The translations under genes were made by a program, and so were the position numbers. The notes under the pieces were generated by a model. It did not search any database. It was given only the letters and a program-made list of their open reading frames with translations, and was not told the DNA's origin. Shown here piece after piece: positions 42,474 to 50,818 of a stretch of 64,000 bases of DNA. The stretch is taken from positions 798,396 through 862,395 of the forward strand of contig JABTUW010000005.1 in NCBI GenBank assembly GCA_015075185.1, given 5' to 3'. Positions within the stretch are counted from its first letter, which is position 1. Each line of letters opens with the position of its first letter. The DNA is from Anaerolineales bacterium. GTDB lineage: Bacteria; Chloroflexota; Anaerolineae; 4572-78; J111.

Positions 42474-43772
42474 TCATGATGGCGTTTTCATCCATTCAAA
42501 TAAAATAATGAACAGAATCGTGGCGACGATGCTGGTTGCCAACATAACTGGTATGCCAACTTTTAACCAGTCTCTCATCGAGATCGGCAAACTGGTTCGC
42601 TCACTCAGGCTGATGACCACCACATTGGCCGTGGCCCCCAACGGCGTGCCGTTTCCACCAAAGCCAGCCCCCAGGGCTAAAGCCCACCACAGCGGCGACG
42701 CAGGCACCCCCACCGCCGCCAGGCGCTGAATGATCGGAACTGCCGCAATGGTGAAGGGAATATTATCCATGCCGGCCGACACGATGGCTGCCAGCCATAA
42801 GATCACCAGGCTGGCCAGCCACAGGTTATTTTGGGCCAGGTCAGTGACCCCGGTTGCCAACAGTGCTAACAGCCCAGAGGTCTCTAACCCGCCGACCATC
42901 ACAAACAGCCCGGCGAAGAACAACAACACACCCCACTCCAGGTGGCTGAGGGTCTCTTCGACGTTAGTCCGGACCCACAAGAGAGCCAGGGCTGCGCCGC
43001 CCATGGCAACTGTGGCCGGGAGTAAGTACAACTGGCTATGGAAGAAGAACAAGACGATGACCAGCCCCAAAATGATCAACAGCTTGCGGGCGTTGGCTCG
43101 ATTTTTGAGCGCCTCACGTTCGTCAAGCTTGAATAACGCCTGAACATTTCGAGGCACTACGGCCAACTCTTTCCGGAACAGCCAGCGGAGAGCCACCAGC
43201 GCCGCCATCCAGGCAACCAGCACAATCGGCGCCAGATGAGTCAAGAAGTCGTTGAAGGAGAAGCCAGCCGCTGAAGCGATAATCACATTTGGTGGGTCGC
43301 CGACCAGGGTCGCCACCCCGCTGATGTTGGAGAGCAGCGCTTCGGCCATCAAAAAAGGGGCCGGGTTGAGCCCCAAAATATCGGCAATCAGAAGGGTCAC
43401 CGGAGCGATCAGGATAACTGTGGTAACATTGTCCAGAACCATCGACGCCAGGCTGGTGGTGGCTCCTAAAATGACCAATAGAAGCCATGGCTTCCCTCCG
43501 GACCATTTGCCGGCCAAGATGGCGATGTATTGGAAGTAGCCAGTTTCTTCCAGCAGCCGAACCATGATCATCATCCCCAGCAGCAAGCCCAGCGTATTGA
43601 AGTCAATGGACCGAAGCGCTTCTTCCTGGGAATAAAACTCCAATTCTGTGCCGGTGATGATCATGAGGGCCGCTCCAATCCCGGCTGCGGTCGTCCGATG
43701 CATACGCTCGCTCAAGATCACGATCAGGGTCACGATGAAAATCATGCCGGCCGCAATTTGGGGTGTGGTCAT
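42474..43772 (-). CDS. ArsB/NhaD-type (CitMHS-like) ion transporter
   Basis: A 432-residue membrane protein with about 12 segments. FNTLGLLLGMMIMVRLLEET, SMVLDNVTTVILIAPVTLLI, the inverted-repeat counterpart SAGMDNIPFTIAAVPII and GFGGNGTPLGATANVVVISL match the ion-transporter superfamily with two DN(V/I) hairpins. Members export arsenite or exchange Na+/H+. The ATG at 43772 shares one base with the CBS gene stop (TGATG); a start at 43799 would overlap that gene further. Coupling to a CBS protein suggests regulation by nucleotides or ionic strength. Confidence 0.85.
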   Translation of the reverse strand: MTTPQIAAGMIFIVTLIVILSERMHRTTAAGIGAALMIITGTELEFYSQEEALRSIDFNTLGLLLGMMIMVRLLEETGYFQYIAILAGKWSGGKPWLLLVILGATTSLASMVLDNVTTVILIAPVTLLIADILGLNPAPFLMAEALLSNISGVATLVGDPPNVIIASAAGFSFNDFLTHLAPIVLVAWMAALVALRWLFRKELAVVPRNVQALFKLDEREALKNRANARKLLIILGLVIVLFFFHSQLYLLPATVAMGGAALALLWVRTNVEETLSHLEWGVLLFFAGLFVMVGGLETSGLLALLATGVTDLAQNNLWLASLVILWLAAIVSAGMDNIPFTIAAVPIIQRLAAVGVPASPLWWALALGAGFGGNGTPLGATANVVVISLSERTSLPISMRDWLKVGIPVMLATSIVATILFIILFEWMKTPS

Positions 43773-44245
43773 CAGGATAAGCCTCTGACCTCGATCCATT
43801 TCTGTAAGAACGCTGTGCCGACATCTACGTGTGAGGCCAGCCCAACCAGCTTGCTCTGCTGATCGACAACCGGCAGGTCGATCAACTTGTGCCTGCTCAT
43901 CGTCATCATGGCGCGTAAGATCGACTCGTCTGCCCCAACGAAAACAGGCAGTTCCATGAGCGTTTCAACGGCGATACTGTCCGCTTCAGGTACGTCTTTA
44001 GGTAGAAAATCTTCCAGCGCCCCAAAATCATGGACAAAACGTAAGCTTTCGATCAGCTCAAAGTAGTTAGGGATAAAAATATCGAGGATGTCACTTAGCT
44101 TGACCACGCCGATGAGGACGTTAGCCCCATTAACAACCGGTAAGGTCCCGATACGTTTCTCAATGATTAATTTAGCTGCTTCCAGGACCGTGGCTTGAGG
44201 TGAGATCGAAATGACGGCCTGTTTCATAATGTCACGAACTATCAT
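43772..44245 (-). CDS. CBS-domain-pair protein
   Basis: A 157-residue protein made of two CBS motifs: VRDIMKQAVISISPQATVLE...RIGTLPVVNGANVLIGVVKL (residues 3-52) and a second with LMELPVFVGADESILRAMMT...HKLIDLPVVDQQSKLVGLAS. CBS pairs bind adenine nucleotides and regulate attached or neighbouring transporters. AAAGGAG precedes ATG 44245. It is translated just ahead of the ion transporter, its likely target. Confidence 0.88.
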   Translation of the reverse strand: MIVRDIMKQAVISISPQATVLEAAKLIIEKRIGTLPVVNGANVLIGVVKLSDILDIFIPNYFELIESLRFVHDFGALEDFLPKDVPEADSIAVETLMELPVFVGADESILRAMMTMSRHKLIDLPVVDQQSKLVGLASHVDVGTAFLQKWIEVRGLS

Positions 44246-45304
44246 CGTAGCTTCTCCTTTCCACAAGCTGGCTGCGGTATATCAATGCAGTAACAGGTCC
44301 ATAGGCTCCCTGCGCCAACACCATTCATTCTGGTTAATTCAGGGCTGGTCTCTGACTGAACTCCTAAGTCATCCCGCGCATGATCTGGACCTGCCACGCG
44401 TAACAGGAGTCTACCCCAAAAATAAGCCAACAACCTCCTCAGCCAATGCCGCCGCGGGATGCGCCTGAATTATGGCTTATTTTAACCGGATTGTCACTTT
44501 TGCTCATTAATCTATTAGCCGCGATCACCACACAACTTGCCCCACAGCTTTTTGGCCAGGCGAGGTACCGGTTTACGATCTTCAACATTGCCAGACGTTA
44601 AACAAGACGAGAAACTTCGCATAGAAATTAGTTATGAACTCACCCTCACCACCCCAAACAATTTAAATCCCCACAATTACTAAAAGAAGTCTATACTTCA
44701 AGAAAACTCAGCACGGCTATCTTCTTCAAGAAAAACTGGCTGCCACTCAAAAAGAACGGCTTCAATGAGACAGTCCGCCAGTACTAAAAAATGGATTTTA
44801 GGAGGCCGGCAATGGACTTGATCGCCCAAAAGAAAGGATATATAACGATGTAACAAAATAATCATTAAGTTACATAATGGTATAAGGAGTGATTAATCAC
44901 GTCTCAACCATCCCCTCCTGCCCTATCAAGTCTCATTATAATTCTCCCGGTCGAATGACCCATGTACTCTCGTCATCATTCCGCCTCTTACCTACCAGTC
45001 TCTACTCCAATTGCTCTCGTCTCCCCCTCAACTTCAAACGCCCCCCAACGGTACTAATGAAGTCGAAGCTCAAGCCACCGATCGGTCCAATGAGGCCCAG
45101 CTCAAAGTTGATAATAAAAATGCTCCCGGGTTGAGGAAATGTGGGCCAACTATCTCTGTAATGGGCTCAAATATGCGGGAGCGCAGCCTCGAGTTGAAGT
45201 GGGATCAAACGTCCAGGCTGATGGTATGATTCGCTTTTCCAGACCGTTCACTTTGGGTATTGTGAGATCCCTTTAAATGGGGAGGATTTGAGCGAGGTAG
45301 CCGG
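44246..45304. other. Long AT-rich intergenic region with relics
   Basis: About 1 kb with no intact gene. A 13-codon frame at 44812-44853 has a good AGGAGG site and could encode a leader-type peptide. From about 45050, fragments in changing frames end in a histidine-kinase relic (45133-45276). The composition is more AT-rich than average. I see no RNA gene. Confidence 0.5.
45133..45276 (+). pseudogene. Relic: HATPase N-box of a histidine kinase
   Basis: The frame reads EEMWANYLCNGLKYAGAQPR then VEVGSNVQADGMIRFSRP, ending at a stop. EEMWANYL.NG.KY is the N-box of PAS-type kinases (E.W.NYL.NAiKYgg.pP.ve.g). Just upstream a piece in another frame (EAQLKV) would fit the preceding dimerisation region. 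It may derive from the same gene type as the kinase tail at 22112-22207. Confidence 0.5.
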
Positions 45305-46432
45305 TCAGGGGTGAGACCTCGGAGAAAATTTCGAGCGAGACAGAGTGAAAGCATGATACTCCCCTTGGCAAGGCTGGCCGTGGCAAAAGAGCATCCGGCG
45401 TTGGGCGGGGAGAAAAATCATCGCCGCAATAGTAGCGGTTTCGGAGACAGGCGAGGGATGGCAGCAGAGGGAACCCAGCCCATTGGTGTGAACAGCCATT
45501 AGCTGTTTGGCCAGGGTTAAATCAATTCGACCATAAGCGCCGGTTAGCTTCTCTTTGGCGTTTTGATACCGCTGAAAGGTGTTACCCCGCCGGGCTGGGG
45601 GGTCAGTATCCACAAAGTAGGGCTGCATCACCGGGCTGCGATAGTGGTTGGTGTTGACCAGGAGGCCCGCTTCGGCTTCAACCACGGCGCTGTGGCGATG
45701 GCCGATTTCAAACAAGGCGCTATCGCCGCCGGCATCGGCCAGGAGGAGGTTGTTTCGCCCCAGGCGGGGCACAGCCTGCAAGTAGTCCAGAGCGGAGCGT
45801 ACACTGCGGTGCTCTTCGAGGAGGTGCATCGAGAGGGCGTAGGCAGGCAGACCAGGCCCCACGTCAGTTGAAGAGACATGGGTATCGGCCACCGCTAACC
45901 CGGCTTCGTTGAAACCGGCCACAAAAACGCCGGGACTGCCGGCGCTGGTGACAAAAGTGTAGCGATACCCCTGTGCCGGCTCGGCCCGAACGACCAACTG
46001 CAAGGGGAGATGTTCCGGACGGTAATCCCGATTTTTGGCCAGGATGGGCTGGCCGTTTGCCGTAGCGGGACCGGTTGCAGCCCAGGTAGTACAGCCGTCG
46101 CTCGGCCCGTTCAACATCTTGTGTGTGACCAGCGCATCCCGCAAAAAGGCCACCAGGTTATAACGCAGCAGCCGGTTAAAATCTAACTCCAATCCATCGG
46201 CCAGGCCGCGGACGAGAGCCACCGTCGCTGGGTCCACCGTCTCCACCACTTGCCGGGTTTCCTCAACCAGGGCGGCAAAAGCGGCGTCCGCGCCATCTTG
46301 TTCAAGCTGGGCAAAACGAGCTTCCATCGCCGCCACCACCTGGTGACGCAACGAGCTAACCTGGCAGCCGTGCTGGTATCCCATCTGATAATGGCTGCCT
46401 TTAACTGTGATTACCCGGAACAGGCTACTCAT
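45305..46432 (-). CDS. C45 family (acyl-CoA:6-aminopenicillanate acyltransferase-like) Ntn hydrolase
   Basis: A 375-residue protein. The N-nucleophile motif is SDGCTTWAATG with Cys114, preceded by Gly as required for self-cleavage, and followed by NGQPILAKNRDYRPEH, GSPGVFVAGFNEAGLA and LLVNTNHYRSP, all typical of C45/AAT proteins. These cleave or transfer acyl groups on amino-acid amides and N-acyl amino acids. ATG 46432 overlaps the OppF stop by eight bases; the frame extends to 46582 inside oppF without a good start. No signal peptide, so it acts on the imported compound in the cytoplasm. Last gene of the ten-gene unit. Confidence 0.85.
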   Translation of the reverse strand: MSSLFRVITVKGSHYQMGYQHGCQVSSLRHQVVAAMEARFAQLEQDGADAAFAALVEETRQVVETVDPATVALVRGLADGLELDFNRLLRYNLVAFLRDALVTHKMLNGPSDGCTTWAATGPATANGQPILAKNRDYRPEHLPLQLVVRAEPAQGYRYTFVTSAGSPGVFVAGFNEAGLAVADTHVSSTDVGPGLPAYALSMHLLEEHRSVRSALDYLQAVPRLGRNNLLLADAGGDSALFEIGHRHSAVVEAEAGLLVNTNHYRSPVMQPYFVDTDPPARRGNTFQRYQNAKEKLTGAYGRIDLTLAKQLMAVHTNGLGSLCCHPSPVSETATIAAMIFLPAQRRMLFCHGQPCQGEYHAFTLSRSKFSPRSHP

Positions 46433-47525
46433 ACAGCCAACAGGCCACCCGATGGCCCTCGACTTCAAATTCGGGTGGGAACTTTTGTTCACACTCCGGC
46501 CCCTTTTTGGCAAAGCAGCGGGTGTGGAAGGGACAGCCTGCGGGCGGGTCAATCGGGCTGGGGACGGTCCCGCTGAGCACAATGCGCTCGCGGCGAGCGG
46601 CTTTCTCTACCACCGGGATGGCCGCCAGCAGAGCCTGGGTGTAGGGATGGCGCGGGTGTTCAAAAAGGCTCTGGGTTTCCGCCTCTTCCACAATGTGGCC
46701 CAGGTACATGACCGCCACCCGATCACTCAGGTAGTAGATCACGCTCAGATCATGGGCGATAAACAGGTAGGTCAGATGAAATTCCTGCTGCAGTTCTTTC
46801 ATCAAGTTGATGACCTGGGCCTGGATGGATACGTCGAGCGCGGAAACCGGCTCGTCGGCCACGATAAATTGGGGCTGCATAGCCAGGGCGCGGGCAATGC
46901 CAATTCGCTGCCGCTGGCCACCGGAGAACTGGTGCGGATAGGCGTCAATGTGGCGCTCGCTCAGGCCCACCCGTTTGAGCAGGCGCAGGGTTTCGGCTTC
47001 GCTCTCCTGGCTGTTGGTGAGACCGCGCTGGCGCAAGGCCACGCCAATGATGTCACGGACGGTCTTGCGGGGATTAAGCGAGGAATACGGATTCTGGAAG
47101 ATAATCTGGGTCAGCCGGAAAAAACTGAGATGGCGGGCTTCCATTTCAGCCAGGTTGGCCGAAGGAGCGCTGATTGAGGCCGACTCATCGAAGATGATCT
47201 GGCTGGCGGGTGGCCTGGGCTGGCCGTTGGAGTGCGGCGGCAACACAATCCGATCACCCGCTACCATCTGCCCTCGAAAGAAAAGCTGTCCCGCAGTCGG
47301 TTGGTGCAGGCGGACCATGACCCGGCCCAGCGTGGTTTTGCCGCAGCCGCTTTCCCCCACCAGGCCGACGGTTTCACCCGGCCAGATTTTTAAGCTGACG
47401 TCGTCCACGGCCTTGACCATTTGATCTTGCCGCCCGGCCAAGAGTTTAACCAGTAAGCCTGGGTGGATGGGAAAATATTTTTTGATGTTCCGGACTTCAA
47501 CCAGGGGTACAGCCGTTTGGGTCAT
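46425..47525 (-). CDS. Oligopeptide-type ABC importer ATPase, OppF-like
   Basis: A 366-residue ATPase: Walker A VGESGCGKTTLG, Q-loop IIFQNPYSSLNPRKTV, signature FSGGQRQRIGIARAL, Walker B FIVADEPVSALDVSIQ, and the C-terminal oligopeptide ABC extension with Cys-containing GCPFHTRCFAKKGPECEQKF. A ~45-residue insert between the P-loop and Q-loop (QMVAGDRIVLPPHSNGQPRP region) makes it longer than usual. Its ATG overlaps the OppD stop (ATGA). Confidence 0.92.
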   Translation of the reverse strand: MTQTAVPLVEVRNIKKYFPIHPGLLVKLLAGRQDQMVKAVDDVSLKIWPGETVGLVGESGCGKTTLGRVMVRLHQPTAGQLFFRGQMVAGDRIVLPPHSNGQPRPPASQIIFDESASISAPSANLAEMEARHLSFFRLTQIIFQNPYSSLNPRKTVRDIIGVALRQRGLTNSQESEAETLRLLKRVGLSERHIDAYPHQFSGGQRQRIGIARALAMQPQFIVADEPVSALDVSIQAQVINLMKELQQEFHLTYLFIAHDLSVIYYLSDRVAVMYLGHIVEEAETQSLFEHPRHPYTQALLAAIPVVEKAARRERIVLSGTVPSPIDPPAGCPFHTRCFAKKGPECEQKFPPEFEVEGHRVACWLYE

Positions 47526-48652
47526 CGGCTACCGCTCCTGTCAGGGTGAGATGGGAGCTGAGAGATTTCAGCGACCCGCATCTCCCCGTTTTCTAAGCTC
47601 GACGCGCTGTTCTCTTCCGGAGTATAACGCTCACCCCCTTCGTAAAGGATGCAGCGGGCGTAATGCCCGGGGGTGACCACCCGCAAGCGCAGGTCGGCCT
47701 GCCAACATTCATCACGGACCAGCGGGCAGCGCGGGGCAAAGGCGCAGCCGGGCGGCAGTTCGGCCAGGTCGGGCACGTTGCCGGGAATGGGTTCGATTTT
47801 CTTGACTTTGCTGGTCAGGCGGGGCAGGCAGGCCAGCAGTCCTTGGGTGTAGGGATGTTTGGGGTCCTGGATAACCTGGTCCACCGGCCCGCGCTCGACG
47901 ATGCGGCCGGCGTACATGACGGCGATATTGTGGCAGAACTCGGCAGCCAGGCCCAAATTATGGGTCACGAGCAGGATGCTGGTCCCGTGCAGTTGATTAA
48001 TCCGGCGCATCAGTTCGATAATCTGGGCCTGGATGGTCACGTCGAGGGCGGTGGTCGGTTCGTCGGCCAGTAGGATGGCCGGTTCGCAGGCCAGGCCGAT
48101 AGCGATGAGCGCTCGCTGCTGCATCCCGCCGGAGAACTCATGGGGATAGGCCCGATAACGGGCTTCAGGCGCGGGAATACCCACTTCAGCCATGACCTCT
48201 AATACCCGCTTTTTTTCCAGGGCACGCCGCGCCCCATCCAAGGGCCAGGGCAGAGCCGCGCTACCCCGGTTCATGAGTCCGTGCAGGCGCAGGGCCTCGC
48301 GGATTTGCTCGCCCACCGGGAAAACCGGATTGAGGGTGCTGAGCGGGTCTTGGAAAATCATGGAGATTTCTTTGCCCCGGATAGAACGCATCGCCTTTTT
48401 GGGCAGGCGGCGTAAGTTTTGCCCGCGAAAGATAATTTCTCCCGCGGCGATGCGCCCCGGCCGGGCAATGAGCCGCAAAATGGAGAGCAGGACCGTACTC
48501 TTGCCGCAGCCGGATTCCCCGACGATGCCCAGGATCTCACCGGGAGCCACCCGCAAATTCACCTGATTAACCGCCGTGACCAGACCGCGTTTGGTCGGAA
48601 AAACGGTCGTCAGGTTTTTGAGTTGGAGGAGGGGGGTGTCGTTTGTTTTCAT
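47522..48652 (-). CDS. Oligopeptide-type ABC importer ATPase, OppD-like
   Basis: A 376-residue ATPase: Walker A VGESGCGKSTVLL, Q-loop MIFQDPLSTLNPVFPVGEQI, signature FSGGMQQRALIAIGL, Walker B ILLADEPTTALDVTIQ, H-loop LLVTHNLGL, and the C-terminal segment PPGCAFAPRCPLVRDECWQA whose cysteines resemble the Fe-S-binding region of some Opp/Dpp ATPases. It works with OppF on the OppBC channel. Confidence 0.92.
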   Translation of the reverse strand: MKTNDTPLLQLKNLTTVFPTKRGLVTAVNQVNLRVAPGEILGIVGESGCGKSTVLLSILRLIARPGRIAAGEIIFRGQNLRRLPKKAMRSIRGKEISMIFQDPLSTLNPVFPVGEQIREALRLHGLMNRGSAALPWPLDGARRALEKKRVLEVMAEVGIPAPEARYRAYPHEFSGGMQQRALIAIGLACEPAILLADEPTTALDVTIQAQIIELMRRINQLHGTSILLVTHNLGLAAEFCHNIAVMYAGRIVERGPVDQVIQDPKHPYTQGLLACLPRLTSKVKKIEPIPGNVPDLAELPPGCAFAPRCPLVRDECWQADLRLRVVTPGHYARCILYEGGERYTPEENSASSLENGEMRVAEISQLPSHPDRSGSR

Positions 48653-48671
48653 CTAGACTCTTCCAGAAACA

Positions 48672-48744
48672 GGGTAGCAGAGTAACAGGTAGCAAGGCAG
48701 CAAAGTAACAGATTCTGCTACCCTGCGACTTGCTACCTTGTTAC
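48672..48744. repeat. Nested palindromic repeat between oppC- and oppD-like genes
   Basis: GGGTAGCAGA (48672-48681) is complementary to TCTGCTACCC (48714-48723), and GTAACAGGTAGCAAG (48682-48696) to CTTGCTACCTTGTTAC (48729-48744) with one extra base. The element fills the spacer between these two genes and could stabilise or process the polycistronic mRNA. Confidence 0.65.
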
Positions 48745-48747
48745 TGG

Positions 48748-49677
48748 TTAATCCACCTTCAACCTTGGATCCAAAATATCTCTTAGCCCCTCGCCAAAAA
48801 CGTTGAGCGACAGTACCAGGAAGACGATTGCCAGGCCGGGCATCGTCGAAACCCACCAGGCCGTCAGCATCACGTCGCGGCCCTCGGCCACCATCGAACC
48901 CCAGGCCGGGGTTGGGGGCTGAATCCCCAGCCCCAGGAAGCTGAGCGAGGCTTCGGTGACGATGAAAAAGCCCATGCGCAGCGTACCCAGTACAAAAACC
49001 GATTGGATGATGTTGGGCAGGATTTCGGCCCCGATGATGGCGAGGTGACTGCGACCCAGCGCCCGTGCTGCCTCAACATACTCCCGGGTCTTTTCGTTCA
49101 TCATCTCGCCCCGTACCAGGCGATAAAACTCAACCCAGCCTTTAAAAGCCAGGGCAAAGACGAGGTTGCCAAACCCAGGTCCGATAAAAGCCATCATGGC
49201 AATGGCAAAAATGAGAAACGGAAAAGCCATGAGTAAATCGGCAAAACGGGAGAGGAGCGTATCCAGCCAGCCCCGGTAGTACCCCGCCAGCGCCCCCAAC
49301 GAGGCTCCGACCACCACCGAAATACCCACCGTCAGCAGGCCCACCAACAGAGAAACCTGCGAGCCAAAGACGATGCGGGTCAGCAAATCGCGGCCCTGGG
49401 CATCGGTACCCAGGGGAAACTCGGCCCGGCCCTCGGCCTGCCAGGCCGGCGGGAGAAGCCGCTGGCGCAGGCTGCCCCTTTCGGGGTTGTGGGTGGTTAA
49501 TTGCGGGGCGAAAAGGGCCGCCAGAAGAAAGAGTAACACAATCAGGCCGCCCCAAAAGGCAACCGGATGGTCCCACAGTTCACCCAAAAAGTCACTTAAA
49601 TTGCGCCGCCACAACCCTAGCCGGATTTGCCAGGGTGACCAATGAGCAGCGGGTTCAATGGAGGGAGAAACATTCAT
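48748..49677 (-). CDS. Oligopeptide-type ABC permease, OppC-like
   Basis: A 309-residue permease: N-terminal OppC region (LWDHPVAFWGGLIVLLFLLA), PLGTDAQGRDLLTRIVFGSQ, and EAA loop EYVEAARALGRSHLAIIGAEILP, followed by ASLSFLGLGIQPPTPAWGSM, all typical of OppC/DppC. Six membrane segments. It forms the channel with the OppB-like permease. Confidence 0.93.
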   Translation of the reverse strand: MNVSPSIEPAAHWSPWQIRLGLWRRNLSDFLGELWDHPVAFWGGLIVLLFLLAALFAPQLTTHNPERGSLRQRLLPPAWQAEGRAEFPLGTDAQGRDLLTRIVFGSQVSLLVGLLTVGISVVVGASLGALAGYYRGWLDTLLSRFADLLMAFPFLIFAIAMMAFIGPGFGNLVFALAFKGWVEFYRLVRGEMMNEKTREYVEAARALGRSHLAIIGAEILPNIIQSVFVLGTLRMGFFIVTEASLSFLGLGIQPPTPAWGSMVAEGRDVMLTAWWVSTMPGLAIVFLVLSLNVFGEGLRDILDPRLKVD

Positions 49678-49703
49678 GCGTTCTCTCGCCTTCAGACACC
49701 AAT

Positions 49704-49742
49704 TGATGTGTGATACATGAAATTACTCACATATCACATCAC
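49704..49742. repeat. Palindromic repeat between oppB- and oppC-like genes
   Basis: TGATGTGTGATA (49704-49715) and TATCACATCA (49732-49741) are imperfectly complementary. The sequence is related to the element at 50773-50812: both contain a TGATGYGTGATACRTGAA word. It overlaps the oppB-like stop. Confidence 0.55.
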
Positions 49743-50749
49743 AGTGCTATCTTCGGATTCAAATAGGTATACATCACATCCACCACCAGATTAGCCATGA
49801 CAAAAGTGAAGGCATAGATCATCACCGCCCCCTGCACCAGAGGGAAATCACGATTGAAGATGGCTTCCACCACCATCCGTCCCAGGCCCGGCCAGCCAAA
49901 GACGGCTTCGATGATCATATTGCCGCCCAGCAGCACGCCGACTTGCAGCCCCATAACCGTTACGGTGGGGATGAGGGCGTTGCGGAGGGCGTGCTTGATG
50001 ATGACTACCCCTTCGGGCGCACCTTTGGCCCGGGCCAGTTGCACATAGTCGGCCCGCAGAATCTCCAGCATGCTCGACCGCAGCACGCGGGCGACGATGG
50101 CCGCTACGGCTGCGCCCAGGGTGACAGAAGGCAGCACCAGGTGGCGCAGGCTGCTCCACAGAGCCGGCCAGTTGGCGGTAATCAGGCTGTCAATGACGTA
50201 AAAGCCGGTCACGCTCTGCAAGGCGGCGTCGTGACCCAGCCGGCCCTGCACCGGCAACCATTTCAACCAAACGGCAAAGACTAAAATGAGGATGATCCCC
50301 AGCCAGAAGCCTGGCATCGAGATGCCTAAAAAAGCGCCGGCCATACTCAGCCGGTCTAGCAGCGAATTTTGCCGGACCGCCGAGATAATGCCAATGGGGA
50401 AAGCAATCACCAGAGCGAAGACCAGGGCGCCAAGGGCCAGTTCGATGGTCGCCGGGAGCCGTTCGGCAATCAGCTTTGTTACCGGCTGCTTTTTGACATA
50501 GGAGTAACCCAAGTCGCCCCGCGCCGCGTTGCTTAAAAAGTACCATAGTTGGGTGGTAATGGGTTCATCCAGGTGAAATTCAGCCCGTAGCTTTTCAATT
50601 TCACCCGCGGAGATCGCTCCACCCTGGCCCATCATAATGTCTACCGGGTCGCCGGGGGTCAGGCGAATAAAGATGAAGACGATGACGGCCACTCCGACCA
50701 TAATCGGCACGGTGTAGAGGACACGTTCCAGAATTTTGACGGCTCTCAC
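49739..50749 (-). CDS. Oligopeptide-type ABC permease, OppB-like
   Basis: A 336-residue permease starting at GTG 50749 (GGAG upstream): MRAVKILERVLYTVPIMVGV, TPGDPVDIMMGQGGA (OppB N-terminal motif), EAA loop YVQLARAKGAPEGVVIIKHALRN, and VFGWPGLGRMVVEAIFNRDF. Six segments. Length and motifs are normal for OppB/DppB. Confidence 0.93.
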   Translation of the reverse strand: MRAVKILERVLYTVPIMVGVAVIVFIFIRLTPGDPVDIMMGQGGAISAGEIEKLRAEFHLDEPITTQLWYFLSNAARGDLGYSYVKKQPVTKLIAERLPATIELALGALVFALVIAFPIGIISAVRQNSLLDRLSMAGAFLGISMPGFWLGIILILVFAVWLKWLPVQGRLGHDAALQSVTGFYVIDSLITANWPALWSSLRHLVLPSVTLGAAVAAIVARVLRSSMLEILRADYVQLARAKGAPEGVVIIKHALRNALIPTVTVMGLQVGVLLGGNMIIEAVFGWPGLGRMVVEAIFNRDFPLVQGAVMIYAFTFVMANLVVDVMYTYLNPKIAL

Positions 50750-50772
50750 GGGCTTCTTACTCCAGTCGTGAA

Positions 50773-50812
50773 GTGATGCGTGATACGTGAATTTTTACGC
50801 ATCACGCATCAC
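50773..50812. repeat. Palindromic repeat between oppA- and oppB-like genes
   Basis: GTGATGCGTGAT (50773-50784) and ATCACGCATCAC (50801-50812) are perfect complements, with further GCATCACGCAT reiteration at the right side. It lies directly downstream of the binding-protein stop, where REP-type hairpins often protect the 3' end of a highly expressed SBP message. Confidence 0.65.
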
Positions 50813-50818
50813 GCATTT

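Noticed and set aside
44812..44853. 13-codon ORF with strong AGGAGG
   Set aside because: It could be a leader peptide, but no gene follows at a sensible distance and no attenuator is seen.
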